From: Pseudomonas sp. URIL14HWK12:I12
Lineage (GTDB): Bacteria > Pseudomonadota > Gammaproteobacteria > Pseudomonadales > Pseudomonadaceae
DNA: 64,000 nt
NCBI RefSeq assembly: GCF_003097135.1
Contig: NZ_QEQL01000003.1
Location: 186,001-250,000, forward strand
Direction of reading: 5' to 3'
Both the position numbers and the translations under genes were made by a program. Below are positions 30,590 to 40,859 of the stretch, piece by piece; position 1 is the stretch's first letter, and every line of letters begins with the position of its first letter. The notes beneath the pieces are model-generated. The model was not told the origin of the DNA. It did not search any database and was given only the letters and a program-made list of their open reading frames with translations.

Positions 30590-31033
30590 ATGAACACTTT
30601 GATCACCCTCAAGGCGCTGCACATCGCCGCCACTGTGCTGCTGCTCGCCAGCATCGGCGTGGTGGTTTGGCGTGCCATCAGCGCCTGGCGTGCCGGCGAC
30701 CGGCGTTTGTTCGCCAGTTCCCTTGACCGCCCATGGTATGCGGCCTGGGCGGTGATGGCGCTGTGCATGCTGAGCTTCCCCGTCAGCGGCTGGTGGATGG
30801 TGCATACCGTTGGCTGGCCGTTGGGGCAAACCTGGCTGTTGGGTGGCGCTTGCCTTTACATCGTTGGCGCCCTGGCGTGGGTCTGGCTGCTGGCGCGCGT
30901 GCGGCGGCTGCGTGCGATGCCTGCGGGCGGGGAGCCCACGGCCGGGCAACAGCGTTGGGTCATGGGCTTGGCGGCACTGGCGCTGCTGGTGCTGATCGCG
31001 TTGCTGGTGTTGATGACTGCCAAGCCGGTGTGA
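30590..31033 (+). CDS. DUF2269-family inner membrane protein
   Basis: The 147-residue protein has four predicted membrane helices (about 5-27, 48-70, 78-102, 122-143), with conserved features LKALHIAATVLLLASIG and SFPVSGWWMV. Its role is unknown. It lies 15 bp after ilvA, with GCGAGGCACC before the ATG, and may be cotranscribed with it. Confidence 0.8.
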   Translation: MNTLITLKALHIAATVLLLASIGVVVWRAISAWRAGDRRLFASSLDRPWYAAWAVMALCMLSFPVSGWWMVHTVGWPLGQTWLLGGACLYIVGALAWVWLLARVRRLRAMPAGGEPTAGQQRWVMGLAALALLVLIALLVLMTAKPV

Positions 31034-31150
31034 ACAGGTGGAAACACAGCAGGGCTTTTCAGAAACCCCTCACTTAAGGTAGGCACCTCGTTGCTGGGCT
31101 GGCGGGCTTTGTGGAACAATGCCCCAACATGCGTTTGCGAGGTTGTTGCT

Positions 31151-31630
31151 GTGATCGACCCCGATGGTTTCCGCCCCAATGTGGGCATCATCCTGACCAA
31201 CGATGCTGGCCAGGTGCTATGGGCTCGACGCATCAATCAGGATGCCTGGCAGTTCCCGCAGGGCGGCATCAACCCGAACGAAACACCCGAACAGGCGTTG
31301 TACCGCGAGCTGAACGAGGAAGTGGGCCTGGAGCGTCAGGATGTTCAGATCCTGGCCTGCACCCGAGGCTGGTTGCGTTACCGCCTGCCCCAGCGGTTGG
31401 TGCGTACCCACAGCCAGCCGCTGTGCATCGGCCAGAAGCAGAAGTGGTTTTTGCTGCGCCTGGTATCCAACGAGCAGCGCGTCAGGATGGACCTGACCGG
31501 CAAGCCAGAGTTCGACGGCTGGCGCTGGGTCAGTTACTGGTACCCACTGGGCCAGGTTGTGACCTTCAAGCGTGAGGTCTACCGCCGGGCCCTCAAAGAG
31601 CTTGCGCCGCGCCTGTTGGCACGCGACTAG
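31151..31630 (+). CDS. rppH: RNA pyrophosphohydrolase RppH (NudH)
   Basis: The 159-residue Nudix hydrolase removes pyrophosphate from 5'-triphosphate RNA, starting 5'-end-dependent decay. The Nudix box [22 protein letters not shown] is complete and is preceded by WQFPQ as in E. coli RppH. The start is GTG 31151, giving [14 protein letters not shown], the conserved N-terminus. It is followed 23 bp later by ptsP, the order seen across Pseudomonas. Confidence 0.96.
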   Translation: MIDPDGFRPNVGIILTNDAGQVLWARRINQDAWQFPQGGINPNETPEQALYRELNEEVGLERQDVQILACTRGWLRYRLPQRLVRTHSQPLCIGQKQKWFLLRLVSNEQRVRMDLTGKPEFDGWRWVSYWYPLGQVVTFKREVYRRALKELAPRLLARD

Positions 31631-31653
31631 ACGACGGAGTCCAAACCTCAGCC

Positions 31654-33933
31654 ATGCTCAATACGCTGCGCAAGATCGTCCAGGAAGTGAACGCCGCCAA
31701 GGATCTCAAGGCGGCGTTGGGCATCATCGTCTTGCGCGTGCAAGAGGCCATGGGCTCGCAAGTGTGTTCGGTGTACCTGCTCGACCCCGAGGCCAATCGC
31801 TTCGTGCTGATGGCCACCGAGGGCTTGAACAAAAGCTCGATCGGCCAGGTCAGCATGGCGCCCAACGAAGGCCTGGTCGGCCTGGTTGGCACCCGCGAGG
31901 AGCCGCTGAACCTCGAAGACGCCGCAGCCCACCCCCGCTACCGCTATTTCGCCGAAACCGGCGAGGAACGCTTCGCCTCGTTCCTTGGCGCGCCCATCAT
32001 TCACCATCGCCGAGTGGTGGGCGTGGTGGTGGTGCAGCAAAAAGAGCGCCGGCAGTTCGACGAGGGCGAAGAAGCTTTCCTGGTGACCATGAGCGCCCAG
32101 CTGGCGGGCGTCATTGCCCACGCCGAGGCGACCGGGTCCATCCGCGGGCTCGACCGGGGTGGCAAGCGTACTCAGGAAGCCAAGTTCGTCGGTGTGCCTG
32201 GTTCGCCAGGCGCTGCCGTCGGCAAGGCGCTGGTAGTGCTGCCGCCGGCAGACCTGGACGTTGTCCCGGATAAACCTGTCACCGATATCGACGCAGAGCT
32301 CGCGCTGTTCCAGAACGCCCTTGAAGGGGTGCGCAACGACATGCGCACGCTCTCGGCCAAGCTCGCTACCCAGTTGCGCCCCGAAGAGCGGGCGTTGTTC
32401 GATGTCTACCTGATGATGCTCGACGATGCCTCGCTCGGCAGCGAAGTGACGCAGATCATCAAGACCGGCCAATGGGCCCAGGGCGCCCTGCGCCAGGTGG
32501 TCACCGAGCACGTCAACCGGTTCGAGCTGATGGACGACGCCTACCTGCGTGAGCGGGCCTCGGACGTCAAAGACCTCGGCCGCCGCCTGCTGGCCTATCT
32601 GCAGCAGGCGCACCAGCAGGCGCTGGTGTATTCGGACAACACCATTCTGGTCAGCGAGGAGCTGACCCCGGCCATGCTTGGTGAAGTGCCCGAGGGCAAA
32701 CTGGCGGGGCTGGTGTCGGTTATGGGCTCGGGCAACTCGCACGTGGCCATCCTGGCGCGGGCCATGGGCATCCCGACGGTCATGGGCCTGGTGGATTTCC
32801 CCTACTCCAAGGTCGACGGCATCGAGCTGATCGTCGACGGCTACAACGGTGAGGTGTTCACCAACCCCAGCGAGATCCTCACCAAGCAGTACGCCACCGT
32901 GGTGGCAGACGAGCGTGAGCTGGCCAAGGGGCTGGATGCGCTGCGTGAGTTGCCCTGCGTCACCACCGACGGCCATCGCATCCCGCTTTGGGTCAACACC
33001 GGCCTGCTCGCGGACGTAGCCCGGGCGCAGCAGCGTGGCGCCGAAGGCGTTGGCCTGTACCGCACCGAAGTGCCGTTCATGATCAACCAGCGCTTTCCCA
33101 GCGAAAAAGAGCAGCTGGCGATCTACCGCGAGCAATTGCTGGCCTTCCACCCGCTGCCGGTGACGATGCGCAGCCTCGACATCGGCGGCGACAAATCGCT
33201 GAGCTACTTCCCGATCACCGAAGACAACCCGTTCCTGGGCTGGCGCGGCATCCGCGTGACGCTGGATCACCCGGAGATTTTCCTGGTGCAGGCGCGCGCC
33301 ATGCTCAAGGCCAGCGAAGGCCTCAACAACCTGCGGATCCTGCTGCCGATGATCTCCGGCACCCATGAGGTGGAGGAGGCCATGCACCTGATCCACCGCG
33401 CCTGGGGCGAGGTGCGCGACGAGGGCACCGACGTGCCGATGCCGCCGGTGGGCGTGATGGTCGAGATCCCGGCAGCGGTGTACCTCACCCGTGAGCTGGC
33501 GCGCCAGGTGGATTTCCTCTCTGTAGGCTCCAACGACCTGACCCAGTACCTGCTGGCCGTAGACCGCAACAACCCGCGTGTGGCCGACCTCTACGACTAC
33601 CTGCACCCAGCGGTGCTGCAGGCCTTGCAGCACGTGGTCAACGAAGCCCATGCCGAAGGCAAGCCGGTGAGCATCTGCGGCGAAATGGCCGGCGACCCTG
33701 CGGCGGCCGTGCTGCTGATGGCCATGGGCTTTGATAGCCTGTCGATGAACGCCACTAACCTGCCGAAGGTGAAGTGGATGCTACGCCAGGTCAGCCACGC
33801 CAAGTCCCGTGAGTTGCTGGGGCAGTTGATGAAGATCGACAACCCGCAAGTTATCCACAGCTCGCTGCAGCTGGCCCTGAAGAATCAGGGCCTTGGCCGG
33901 ATGATCAATCCACAGGCGCCCAAGACACTGTAA
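31654..33933 (+). CDS. ptsP: PEP-protein phosphotransferase PtsP (enzyme I-Ntr)
   Basis: The 759-residue protein has an N-terminal GAF domain (about 1-160) followed by a full enzyme I: HPr-binding helical part, the swivelling domain with phospho-accepting His363 in GSGNSHVAILARAMG, and a PEP-binding barrel with Cys in SICGEMAGDP. It starts the nitrogen phosphotransferase chain (PtsP to NPr to PtsN), a regulatory rather than sugar-transport path. It overlaps the end of the convergent NRDE gene by 29 bp. Confidence 0.97.
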   Translation: MLNTLRKIVQEVNAAKDLKAALGIIVLRVQEAMGSQVCSVYLLDPEANRFVLMATEGLNKSSIGQVSMAPNEGLVGLVGTREEPLNLEDAAAHPRYRYFAETGEERFASFLGAPIIHHRRVVGVVVVQQKERRQFDEGEEAFLVTMSAQLAGVIAHAEATGSIRGLDRGGKRTQEAKFVGVPGSPGAAVGKALVVLPPADLDVVPDKPVTDIDAELALFQNALEGVRNDMRTLSAKLATQLRPEERALFDVYLMMLDDASLGSEVTQIIKTGQWAQGALRQVVTEHVNRFELMDDAYLRERASDVKDLGRRLLAYLQQAHQQALVYSDNTILVSEELTPAMLGEVPEGKLAGLVSVMGSGNSHVAILARAMGIPTVMGLVDFPYSKVDGIELIVDGYNGEVFTNPSEILTKQYATVVADERELAKGLDALRELPCVTTDGHRIPLWVNTGLLADVARAQQRGAEGVGLYRTEVPFMINQRFPSEKEQLAIYREQLLAFHPLPVTMRSLDIGGDKSLSYFPITEDNPFLGWRGIRVTLDHPEIFLVQARAMLKASEGLNNLRILLPMISGTHEVEEAMHLIHRAWGEVRDEGTDVPMPPVGVMVEIPAAVYLTRELARQVDFLSVGSNDLTQYLLAVDRNNPRVADLYDYLHPAVLQALQHVVNEAHAEGKPVSICGEMAGDPAAAVLLMAMGFDSLSMNATNLPKVKWMLRQVSHAKSRELLGQLMKIDNPQVIHSSLQLALKNQGLGRMINPQAPKTL

Positions 33934-34669
33934 AGCGCAGGTCGGCCTCGCCCTGAGGCTGGCCGTGCGGCCCGAAGCTGCGTTCGAGCAGGCGGTGCTC
34001 GCCGTTTTCCCAGGCGTACACCAGCGTGCTGGCCCGTGTGCCATAGTGCTCGCCCTGAATGAAGGCGCTCGCTAGCCGGCGCTCAGTATCGAGCCCTACG
34101 CCGGTGTCTGGCAGCTCCTCGTCGGCCGGTTGCGTGGTGTCGCTCAGTAACCTGAACAACGCCTCAGGCTCGGGGTTTTCCAGCTCGGCTTCCAGCGCTT
34201 GCTGCGCGCGAATGAGTTTCGGCCACGGGGTATCGAGCTGCGCGTTGGACAGCCCGTAGACCCCTTCGTTGAGCCAGCTCAGGCGGTCCTGGCTGATCCA
34301 GCACAAGCGCCTGCCATCGCTGAGCAACAGGTTGAAACCGCTGTACTGCCCGGCACGGGTGAGCACTCGCGCGGCGTAGCGGTCCAGGGTGTCGGTGCCG
34401 GCCAGCCAGTCCCGTGGCAACTCACCGCGTGAGCGCTGCCCCAGGGGCTGGGCGGGGTCGCGCACATTGGTCACGGCGGCAAAGCGGCCATCGGTGCTCA
34501 GGCCCAGCCAGGTGCCGCCGGCCTCAAGGTCGCGCCCGGCGTATACGGTCGGGGCGTCATCCCATTGCGCTGCCTGCGCGCTGGGGCGTCGATGAAATTC
34601 GTCGCGGTTGGCCGCTACCAGCAGCGGCAAGGCATGGCCGGGGCGCCAGGCGAATACGATGAGGCACAT
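33905..34669 (-). CDS. NRDE (TANGO2)-family protein
   Basis: The 254-residue protein begins [24 protein letters not shown], containing the NRDE motif for which the family is named. Eukaryotic TANGO2 belongs to the same family and has been linked to heme and lipid handling; the bacterial role is not established. The initiator-Cys arrangement resembles Ntn hydrolases, but no activity is shown here. It is divergent from lgt and convergent with ptsP, both arrangements common in Pseudomonas. Confidence 0.9.
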   Translation of the reverse strand: MCLIVFAWRPGHALPLLVAANRDEFHRRPSAQAAQWDDAPTVYAGRDLEAGGTWLGLSTDGRFAAVTNVRDPAQPLGQRSRGELPRDWLAGTDTLDRYAARVLTRAGQYSGFNLLLSDGRRLCWISQDRLSWLNEGVYGLSNAQLDTPWPKLIRAQQALEAELENPEPEALFRLLSDTTQPADEELPDTGVGLDTERRLASAFIQGEHYGTRASTLVYAWENGEHRLLERSFGPHGQPQGEADLRFTVSWAPVD

Positions 34670-34816
34670 GTCGTTTCCATCAAATTGAGCTACAGGCTTT
34701 CACTCTACGCGAGCGTCAGGGTTGCTGTAACATGTGCGCCGCCCCGTATTAGCAGATGCTGGCATTTGCTGTTATCAGATGCTCCAAAGGCTTTACGCCC
34801 TGTTCGAGGATTCCAC

Positions 34817-35626
34817 ATGCTGCCTTACCCGCAGATAGACCCGGTCGCTGTCGCGATCGGGCCCCTGAAGATCCACTGGTACGGCCTGATGTACCTGATC
34901 GGCATCGGCAGCGCCTGGCTGCTGGCTTCGCGCCGCCTGTCGCGCTTCGACCCCACCTGGACGCGCGAAAAACTCTCCGACCTGGTGTTCTGGTGCGCCA
35001 TGGGTGTGATCGTCGGCGGCCGGCTGGGCTATGTGCTGTTCTACGACCTGCCGGCCTACATCGCCCAGCCCACGTTGATCTTCGAGGTATGGAAGGGCGG
35101 CATGTCGTTCCACGGAGGCTTCATCGGCGTGATGCTGGCAGCGTGGTGGTTCGGCAAGCGCAACAACAAGTCGTTCTTCGAGCTGATGGACTTCATCGCC
35201 CCCTTCGTGCCGATCGGCCTGGGCGCCGGGCGGCTGGGTAACTTCATCAACGCCGAGCTGTGGGGCAAGCCCACCGACCTGCCCTGGGCGATGGTGTTTC
35301 CGCCGTTCAGCGACCCGGCGCAGTTGCCACGCCATCCGTCGCAGCTTTACCAGTTCGCGCTCGAAGGCGTGGCGCTATTCGCTATCCTGTGGGTCTTTTC
35401 GCGCAAGCCACGCCCGACCATGGCCGTTTCCGGCATGTTCGCGCTGTTCTACGGGCTGTTCCGCTTTGCTGTGGAGTTCGTGCGCATGCCCGACGCCCAA
35501 CTGGGTTACCTCGCGTTCGGTTGGGTCACCATGGGCCAGGTGCTGTGCCTGCCGATGATCATCGGCGGCCTGGTGCTGATCTGGCTGGCCTACCGCCGCC
35601 AAGGGCAAACTGCCCAGGCGCATTGA
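34817..35626 (+). CDS. lgt: Prolipoprotein diacylglyceryl transferase
   Basis: The 269-residue inner-membrane enzyme moves diacylglycerol from phosphatidylglycerol to the lipobox cysteine, the first step of lipoprotein maturation. The signature [15 protein letters not shown], the SFHGGFIG segment with its essential His, and about seven helices are present. ATG 34817 gives the family N-terminus [22 protein letters not shown]; the frame is open upstream with no support. thyA follows 46 bp later, as in other Proteobacteria. Confidence 0.97.
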   Translation: MLPYPQIDPVAVAIGPLKIHWYGLMYLIGIGSAWLLASRRLSRFDPTWTREKLSDLVFWCAMGVIVGGRLGYVLFYDLPAYIAQPTLIFEVWKGGMSFHGGFIGVMLAAWWFGKRNNKSFFELMDFIAPFVPIGLGAGRLGNFINAELWGKPTDLPWAMVFPPFSDPAQLPRHPSQLYQFALEGVALFAILWVFSRKPRPTMAVSGMFALFYGLFRFAVEFVRMPDAQLGYLAFGWVTMGQVLCLPMIIGGLVLIWLAYRRQGQTAQAH

Positions 35627-35633
35627 TTCACCC

Positions 35634-35654
35634 GGCGGGGCGCACAGCCCCGCC
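35634..35654 (+). promoter_or_regulatory. Hairpin between lgt and thyA
   Basis: GGCGGGGC (35634-35641) and GCCCCGCC (35647-35654) enclose a 5-nt loop, 7 nt after the lgt stop. The following CATATTTCC is not a true T-run. It is probably an attenuator or RNA-stabilising hairpin within the lgt-thyA transcript. Confidence 0.45.
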
Positions 35655-35672
35655 CATATTTCCGGAAGAACC

Positions 35673-36644
35673 ATGAAGCAATACCTCGACCTCGTCGCCC
35701 ATGTCATCCAGCACGGTAGCCGCCAGAGCAACCGCACCGGCATCGACACCATCAGCTTTCCTGGTGCCATGCTGCGCTTCGACCTCGCCGAAGGCTTCCC
35801 GGCGGTCACCACGCGCAAGCTGGCGTTCAAGTCGGCGGTGGGCGAGATGTGCGGCTTCCTGCGCGGGGTGAACAACGCCGCCGAATTCCGTGCGCTGGGC
35901 TGCAAGGTCTGGGACCAGAACGCCAACGAAAACAGCCAGTGGCTGAACAACCCGTTCCGGCAGGGCACCGATGACCTGGGCGAGATCTACGGCGTGCAAT
36001 GGCGCAGCTGGCCGGCCTACAAGCGCGTGCCCCTGCGCAATACCGCCGCCATTGCCCATTGTGCCGCTCAGGGCTACGTGCAACTGGCCGAAGGCGAGGA
36101 GGGCGGCGAGCCCTTCGCGGTGATGTACAAGGCCATCGACCAAGTGCGCCAGTGCCTAGACACCATCCATAAAGACCCCGGCAGCCGCCGCATCCTGTTT
36201 CACGGCTGGAACTGCGCCCAGCTCGACGAGATGGCCCTGCCACCCTGCCATCTGCTTTACCAGTTCCACCCCAATCCGCAAACGCGCGAGATCTCGCTCA
36301 CGCTCTACATCCGCTCCAACGACCTGGGCCTGGGCACACCTTTCAACATCACCGAAGGGGCCGCGCTGCTGAGCCTGTTCGGCCGCCTCACCGGCTACAC
36401 GCCGCGCTGGTTCACCTATTTCATCGGTGACGCGCATATCTACGAAAACCACCTCGACATGCTCAACGAGCAGATGCGCCGCGAGCCGCTGCCGGCGCCG
36501 AAGCTGGTGATCTCTGACCGGGTGCCGGCGTTCGCCGATACAGGGGTTTATGCGCCACAGTGGCTGGAGAACGTGGAGCCTTCGGACTTCACGCTGGAAG
36601 GCTATGAACATCATGCACCGTTGACGGCGCCGATGGCGGTTTGA
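35673..36644 (+). CDS. thyA: Thymidylate synthase
   Basis: The 323-residue enzyme methylates dUMP to dTMP with methylene-tetrahydrofolate. The catalytic Cys is Cys192 in [11 protein letters not shown], with the folate/dUMP motif [11 protein letters not shown] after it. Compared with the 264-residue E. coli enzyme it is longer by about 59 residues, mainly between residues 80 and 150 (about [10 protein letters not shown] to MYKAIDQ), an insertion that other Pseudomonas ThyA proteins share. RBS CGGAAGAACC precedes the ATG. Confidence 0.97.
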   Translation: MKQYLDLVAHVIQHGSRQSNRTGIDTISFPGAMLRFDLAEGFPAVTTRKLAFKSAVGEMCGFLRGVNNAAEFRALGCKVWDQNANENSQWLNNPFRQGTDDLGEIYGVQWRSWPAYKRVPLRNTAAIAHCAAQGYVQLAEGEEGGEPFAVMYKAIDQVRQCLDTIHKDPGSRRILFHGWNCAQLDEMALPPCHLLYQFHPNPQTREISLTLYIRSNDLGLGTPFNITEGAALLSLFGRLTGYTPRWFTYFIGDAHIYENHLDMLNEQMRREPLPAPKLVISDRVPAFADTGVYAPQWLENVEPSDFTLEGYEHHAPLTAPMAV

Positions 36645-36711
36645 TCGGTCTGGTTGAGCTTGCGGGCTGCCCGTTACTGGAATAGCTGGGGCGATGCCTG
36701 GTGTAGGCCAA

Positions 36712-36742
36712 CGGCGTAGGCAGCCAGCGGGCTGCCTCGCCG
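36712..36742. terminator. Hairpin between convergent thyA and BaiN-like gene
   Basis: GGCAGCC (36719-36725) and GGCTGCC (36730-36736) enclose a 4-nt loop, extended by CGGCG (36712-36716) with CGCCG (36738-36742). It lies 6 bp past the stop of the minus-strand gene and 68 bp past thyA. It may act in both directions, though T-runs are absent. Confidence 0.5.
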
Positions 36743-36748
36743 GCCAGG

Positions 36749-37930
36749 TTACACTACCAACCCCGCCGCATGGCCTGACGCCCAGGCCCACTGGAAGTTG
36801 AACCCGCCCAAGTGGCCGGTGACATCCAGCACTTCGCCGACGAAGTACAACCCTGGGCTTTTCAGGGACTCCAGCGTCTTGGATGACACCTCTCGCGTAT
36901 CCACGCCCCCCAGCGTCACTTCGGCAGTGCGGTAACCCTCGGTACCTGCCGGCACCACCTGCCAACAGCTCAACCGCCCGGCCACGCCTTCGAGTTCGGC
37001 GTGGGTGTATTGCTTAAGCGGTTTGGACTCGAACCAGCTCTCGGTGAGCAACTGCGCCATCTTGCGGGTGAACACTTCGCCCAGCAGGGTGCGCAGTTCG
37101 ATGTTCGGCCGCCCGGCCTGTTGTTCACGCAGCCATTGCAGCGCGTCCAGGCCAGGCAGCAGGTCGATTTCAAGCGTATCGCCGGCCTGCCAGAACGAGG
37201 AAATCTGCAGCATGGCCGGGCCACTCAGGCCGCGGTGAGTGAACAGCAGGTTCTCCCGGAAGGCCTGGCCGTTGCAGCGGGCGATGCAGTCTACCGAGGT
37301 CCCGGAAAGCTCGGTGCACAAGGCCTTGAGCTGGTCGGTGATGGTAAAGGGCACAAGCCCTGCACGGGTGTGCAGCAGCGTATGGCCGAACTGGCGGGCG
37401 ATGTCGTAGCCGAACCCACTGGCGCCAAGGGTGGGAATGGACAGCCCACCGGTGGCCACCACCAACGATTGGCAGCTGACTTCACCGAGGGTCGTGCGCA
37501 ATCGATAACCGCCGCTTTCAACCGCAGCGATGCGCTCGATGGAGGTGCTCATGTGCAGCTCCACGCCGGCCCACTCGCATTCGGTGAGCAGCACCTGGAG
37601 GATGTCGTTGGCCTTGTGGTCGCAGAACAGCTGGCCGAGCTTTTTCTCGTGGTACTCCACGCCATGGCGTTGCACCAGCTCGATGAAGTCCCACTGGGTG
37701 TAGCGCGCCAGCGCCGACTTGCAGAAGTGCGGGTTCTGCGAAAGGAAGTTGGCGGGCTCTGTGTGCAGGTTGGTGAAGTTGCAGCGCCCGCCACCGGACA
37801 TCAGAATCTTCTTGCCGGGCTTGTTGGCGTGGTCCAGCAGCAACACCTTGCGCCCCCGGTAACCGGCCTGCGCCGCACACATCAGGCCGGCCGCGCCAGC
37901 GCCGATCACCACTACATCGGCTTGTATCAC
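36749..37930 (-). CDS. BaiN/YhiN (HI0933)-family FAD-dependent oxidoreductase
   Basis: The 393-residue flavoprotein begins with a dinucleotide-binding motif (VVIGAGAAGLMCAAQAG) and has the family mark GKKILMSGGGRCNFTN. The C-terminus GHLGGFNFQWAWASGHAAG is the second FAD-contacting region. Family members are mostly uncharacterised; BaiN relatives act on bile acids in gut bacteria, which does not predict the role here. Its start overlaps the dbpA stop by 4 bp, so the two genes are probably translated together. Confidence 0.9.
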   Translation of the reverse strand: MIQADVVVIGAGAAGLMCAAQAGYRGRKVLLLDHANKPGKKILMSGGGRCNFTNLHTEPANFLSQNPHFCKSALARYTQWDFIELVQRHGVEYHEKKLGQLFCDHKANDILQVLLTECEWAGVELHMSTSIERIAAVESGGYRLRTTLGEVSCQSLVVATGGLSIPTLGASGFGYDIARQFGHTLLHTRAGLVPFTITDQLKALCTELSGTSVDCIARCNGQAFRENLLFTHRGLSGPAMLQISSFWQAGDTLEIDLLPGLDALQWLREQQAGRPNIELRTLLGEVFTRKMAQLLTESWFESKPLKQYTHAELEGVAGRLSCWQVVPAGTEGYRTAEVTLGGVDTREVSSKTLESLKSPGLYFVGEVLDVTGHLGGFNFQWAWASGHAAGLVV

Positions 37931-39300
37931 AACAGGCGCACCTTCAGGGCGCGGCCTTTGATCTTGCCGTTGTTCAGGTGCGCCATGGCCTGCTTGGCGA
38001 TGCTGCGCTCAACCGCTACATAGGCCTGGAAATCGAAGATGGCGATCTTGCCGACGCTGGTGCCCGGCACACCGGCATCGCCGGTCAAGGCGCCGAGGAT
38101 GTCGCCAGGGCGCAGTTTGTCTTTGCGCCCGGCGGCGATGCACAGCGTGGCCATCGGCGGCACCAGAGGGCCCTCGCCTTTGTTTTTGAAGCTGTCCAGC
38201 TCTTGCCAGTTGAGCGGCGCCTTCTGCAACGCCTCTACGGCCTGGGCACGATGGGCCTCGGCCGGCGCCACGAGGCTTACCGCCACACCTTGTTCGCCCG
38301 CACGGCCAGTGCGGCCCACGCGGTGCACGTGGATCTCGGCGTCGCGCGCCATCTCGACGTTGATCACAAGGTCCAGCCCGTCGATGTCGAGCCCGCGGGC
38401 GGCCACGTCGGTCGCTACGAGCACGGTGAGCGAGCGGTTGGCAAACAGCGCCAGCACCTGGTCGCGGTCACGCTGTTCCATCTCGCCATGCAGCGCCTCG
38501 GCGCTGATGCCCTTGGCGACCAGTTGCTCGACCACCTCCTGGCACTGCTGCCGGGTAAAGCAGAAGGCTACGCAGGTGGTGGGGCGGAAGTGCCCGAGCA
38601 GGCGCGCCACGGCGTTGATGCGCTGGTCAGGGGCGATCTCGCAGAATACCTGTTGAATCTGCGTATCACTGTGCAGCGCCTCGACCTTGACCTGCTGCGG
38701 GTCACGCAGGAACTGCCCGGCCAGCTGGTCGATGCCCTTGGGGTAGGTCGCCGAGAACAGCAGCGTCTGCCGGCGCGCCGGGGTGTGTTCGATGACCGCG
38801 GCGATAGCGTCGAAAAAACCCATGTCGAGCATGCGGTCGGCTTCGTCGAGCACCAGCTTGTTCAGGCCCGAAAGGCTCAGCGTCTGTTTGTCCAGATGCT
38901 GCTGCACCCGGCCGGGCGTACCGACGATCACGTGGGCGCCGTGCTCCAGCGAAGCGATCTGTGGGCCCAGCGGCACACCACCGCAGAGGGTCAGAATCTT
39001 GATGTTGTCCTCGGCCCGCGCCAGGCGGCGCAGCTCCTTGGCCACCTGGTCGGCCAGCTCGCGCGTGGGGCACAGCACCAGCGCCTGGCAGCCGAAGAAG
39101 CGCGGGTTCAGGCCTTGCAGCAGGCCGATGCCGAAGGCGGCGGTTTTGCCGCTGCCGGTCTTGGCCTGGGCAATCAGGTCGCGGCCGGCCAGGATCACAG
39201 GCAATGCCTGGGCCTGGATCGGCGTCATCTCCCGATAGCCGAGGCTGTCGAGGTTGGCCAGCATCGCGGCGGGCAGGGGAAGGCTGGAGAACGTGGTCAC
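37927..39300 (-). CDS. dbpA: ATP-dependent RNA helicase DbpA
   Basis: The 457-residue DEAD-box helicase has AKTGSGKT, DEAD in VLDEADRMLDMGF, SAT and HRVGRTGRAG, then a C-terminal RNA-binding domain (about 385-457, KLRPGDILGALTGDAGVPG... IGKIAIFDF-like). That last domain defines DbpA, which binds hairpin 92 of 23S rRNA and helps assemble the large ribosomal subunit. It precedes the BaiN-like gene with a 4-bp overlap. Confidence 0.96.
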   Translation of the reverse strand: MTTFSSLPLPAAMLANLDSLGYREMTPIQAQALPVILAGRDLIAQAKTGSGKTAAFGIGLLQGLNPRFFGCQALVLCPTRELADQVAKELRRLARAEDNIKILTLCGGVPLGPQIASLEHGAHVIVGTPGRVQQHLDKQTLSLSGLNKLVLDEADRMLDMGFFDAIAAVIEHTPARRQTLLFSATYPKGIDQLAGQFLRDPQQVKVEALHSDTQIQQVFCEIAPDQRINAVARLLGHFRPTTCVAFCFTRQQCQEVVEQLVAKGISAEALHGEMEQRDRDQVLALFANRSLTVLVATDVAARGLDIDGLDLVINVEMARDAEIHVHRVGRTGRAGEQGVAVSLVAPAEAHRAQAVEALQKAPLNWQELDSFKNKGEGPLVPPMATLCIAAGRKDKLRPGDILGALTGDAGVPGTSVGKIAIFDFQAYVAVERSIAKQAMAHLNNGKIKGRALKVRLL

Positions 39301-39368
39301 AGGCGGGTACCGAGGGGAAAATGCCGCGCAGTTTAACAGTGCGGCCGCCCTCGGAACATCGCAGCGCG

Positions 39369-40769
39369 TCAGGTGCGCTTGCGCCCTACCTCCGGTGAAA
39401 GCTGCACGAAGATCGTCGCCGCCAGCATCGCCATCAGCCCGATGGTGAGAAACGTCAGCTGAAAGGCGCCCAGCACGGTGCTTACGCCATCGGCGCTCAC
39501 GCTGGAGGTGAAACCGCCCAGCAAGGCGCCAGCGCTGGCCACCCCCAGGCTCATCGACAGTTGCGCTACTACCGACAGCAGGCTGTTGCCACTGCTGGCC
39601 TCGTTGTCGCTGAGATCAATCAGGGTCACGGTGTTCATGGCCGTGAACTGGATGGAGTTCACTGCCCCCAGCACGCCGAGGTGTATCAGCAATGCCACGT
39701 AGGGTGTTTCATCGCTCACCAGGCCGATGCTGGCCATCATCGCGCCCAGCAGCAGGGTATTACCGGTCAGCACCGTCCGGTAACCGAACCGCTCGATCAA
39801 GGGGCGTGCCAACGATTTGGCAACCATGGCCGAGGCCGCCAGCGGGATCATGCTCATGCCGGCTTCCGACGGGGTGTAGCCCAGCGCCACCTGCAGCAGC
39901 AAGGGCACCAGAAACGGCAGCGCCCCGCTGCCCAGCCGCGCGAAGAGGTTGCCCAGAATGCCCACCGCGAAGCTGCGGGTGCGAAACAGCGACGCGCTGA
40001 ATAGCGGGTTGGGGTCATGTACCGCGCGCAGCCAGTAGGCGGCCAGGCAGGCCATGCCGGCAAACAGCAGCAAAATCACCCGCAGGTGTGACAGGTGCAA
40101 CTCGCCCAGGCCCTCCAGCGCGATGGTGATCAACACCATGGCCGCGCCGAATAGGATGAACCCCTGCCCGTCGAAGGGCGTCTGCTCGCCGCGCAGGTCT
40201 GGCAATGCCCGCTTCACCGCCCAGCAACCCAGCGCGCCCACCGGCAGGTTGATCAGGAAGATCCAGTGCCAGCTGGCATATTCCACCATCCAGCCGCCCA
40301 GGGTCGGGCCGATCAATGGGCCGAACAACCCCGGAATGGTGATGAAACTCAGGATGCGCACCAGCTCCGAACGCGGATACGCCCGCAGCACTACCAGCCT
40401 GCCGACCGGCACCAACAGCGCACCGCCCATGCCCTGGATGACCCGTGCGCACACCAGCGTCGTGAGGTTTGGCGACACCGCACACAGCAACGAGCCGAAG
40501 GTGAACAGCCCGATGGCGCTGAAAAACACTTGTTTGGTGCCGAAGCGGTCAGCGATCCAGCCGGAGGCCGGCATCAGCAGCGCCACGGTGAGCATGTAGG
40601 AAATCACCACCGACTGCATGCGCAGCGGGTTTTCCGCAAGGTCGCGTGCCATGGAAGGCAGCGCGGTGTTGAGGATGGTGGCGTCGAGCGACTGCATGAA
40701 GAAAGCGATGGCGACCACCCAGGGTAGCCAGCGGGCGGTGGTGGGGGTCAGCAGAGGGCGTTCTGGCAT
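39369..40769 (-). CDS. mdtD: MdtD-like DHA2-family multidrug transporter
   Basis: The 466-residue protein has about 14 membrane helices, as in the drug:H+ antiporter-2 family. FMQSLDATILNTALPSMARDL, PASGWIADRFG, ASWHWIFLINLPVG and the late NSIQFTAMNTVTLIDL-SDNEASSGNSLLS region resemble E. coli MdtD closely. It probably exports drugs or metabolites. ATG 40769 follows AAGGCCT; the frame extends 24 codons further without support. No regulator is adjacent. Confidence 0.88.
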   Translation of the reverse strand: MPERPLLTPTTARWLPWVVAIAFFMQSLDATILNTALPSMARDLAENPLRMQSVVISYMLTVALLMPASGWIADRFGTKQVFFSAIGLFTFGSLLCAVSPNLTTLVCARVIQGMGGALLVPVGRLVVLRAYPRSELVRILSFITIPGLFGPLIGPTLGGWMVEYASWHWIFLINLPVGALGCWAVKRALPDLRGEQTPFDGQGFILFGAAMVLITIALEGLGELHLSHLRVILLLFAGMACLAAYWLRAVHDPNPLFSASLFRTRSFAVGILGNLFARLGSGALPFLVPLLLQVALGYTPSEAGMSMIPLAASAMVAKSLARPLIERFGYRTVLTGNTLLLGAMMASIGLVSDETPYVALLIHLGVLGAVNSIQFTAMNTVTLIDLSDNEASSGNSLLSVVAQLSMSLGVASAGALLGGFTSSVSADGVSTVLGAFQLTFLTIGLMAMLAATIFVQLSPEVGRKRT

Positions 40770-40859
40770 AGGAAGGCCTTGTACGAGAGCAAGTGGCAAG
40801 CAGGTGTGGCGTTGGACCGCACCTCGAAGCAAAGCGCTCAACCGTGAACGGTGAGCCTG

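Noticed and set aside
28976..30949. Open frame of 657 codons opposite ilvA
   Set aside because: Antisense to the full ilvA gene with no recognisable domain.
31648..33651. Open frame of 667 codons opposite ptsP
   Set aside because: Antisense to ptsP; sequence is His/Gln/Val-rich as expected for a shadow frame.
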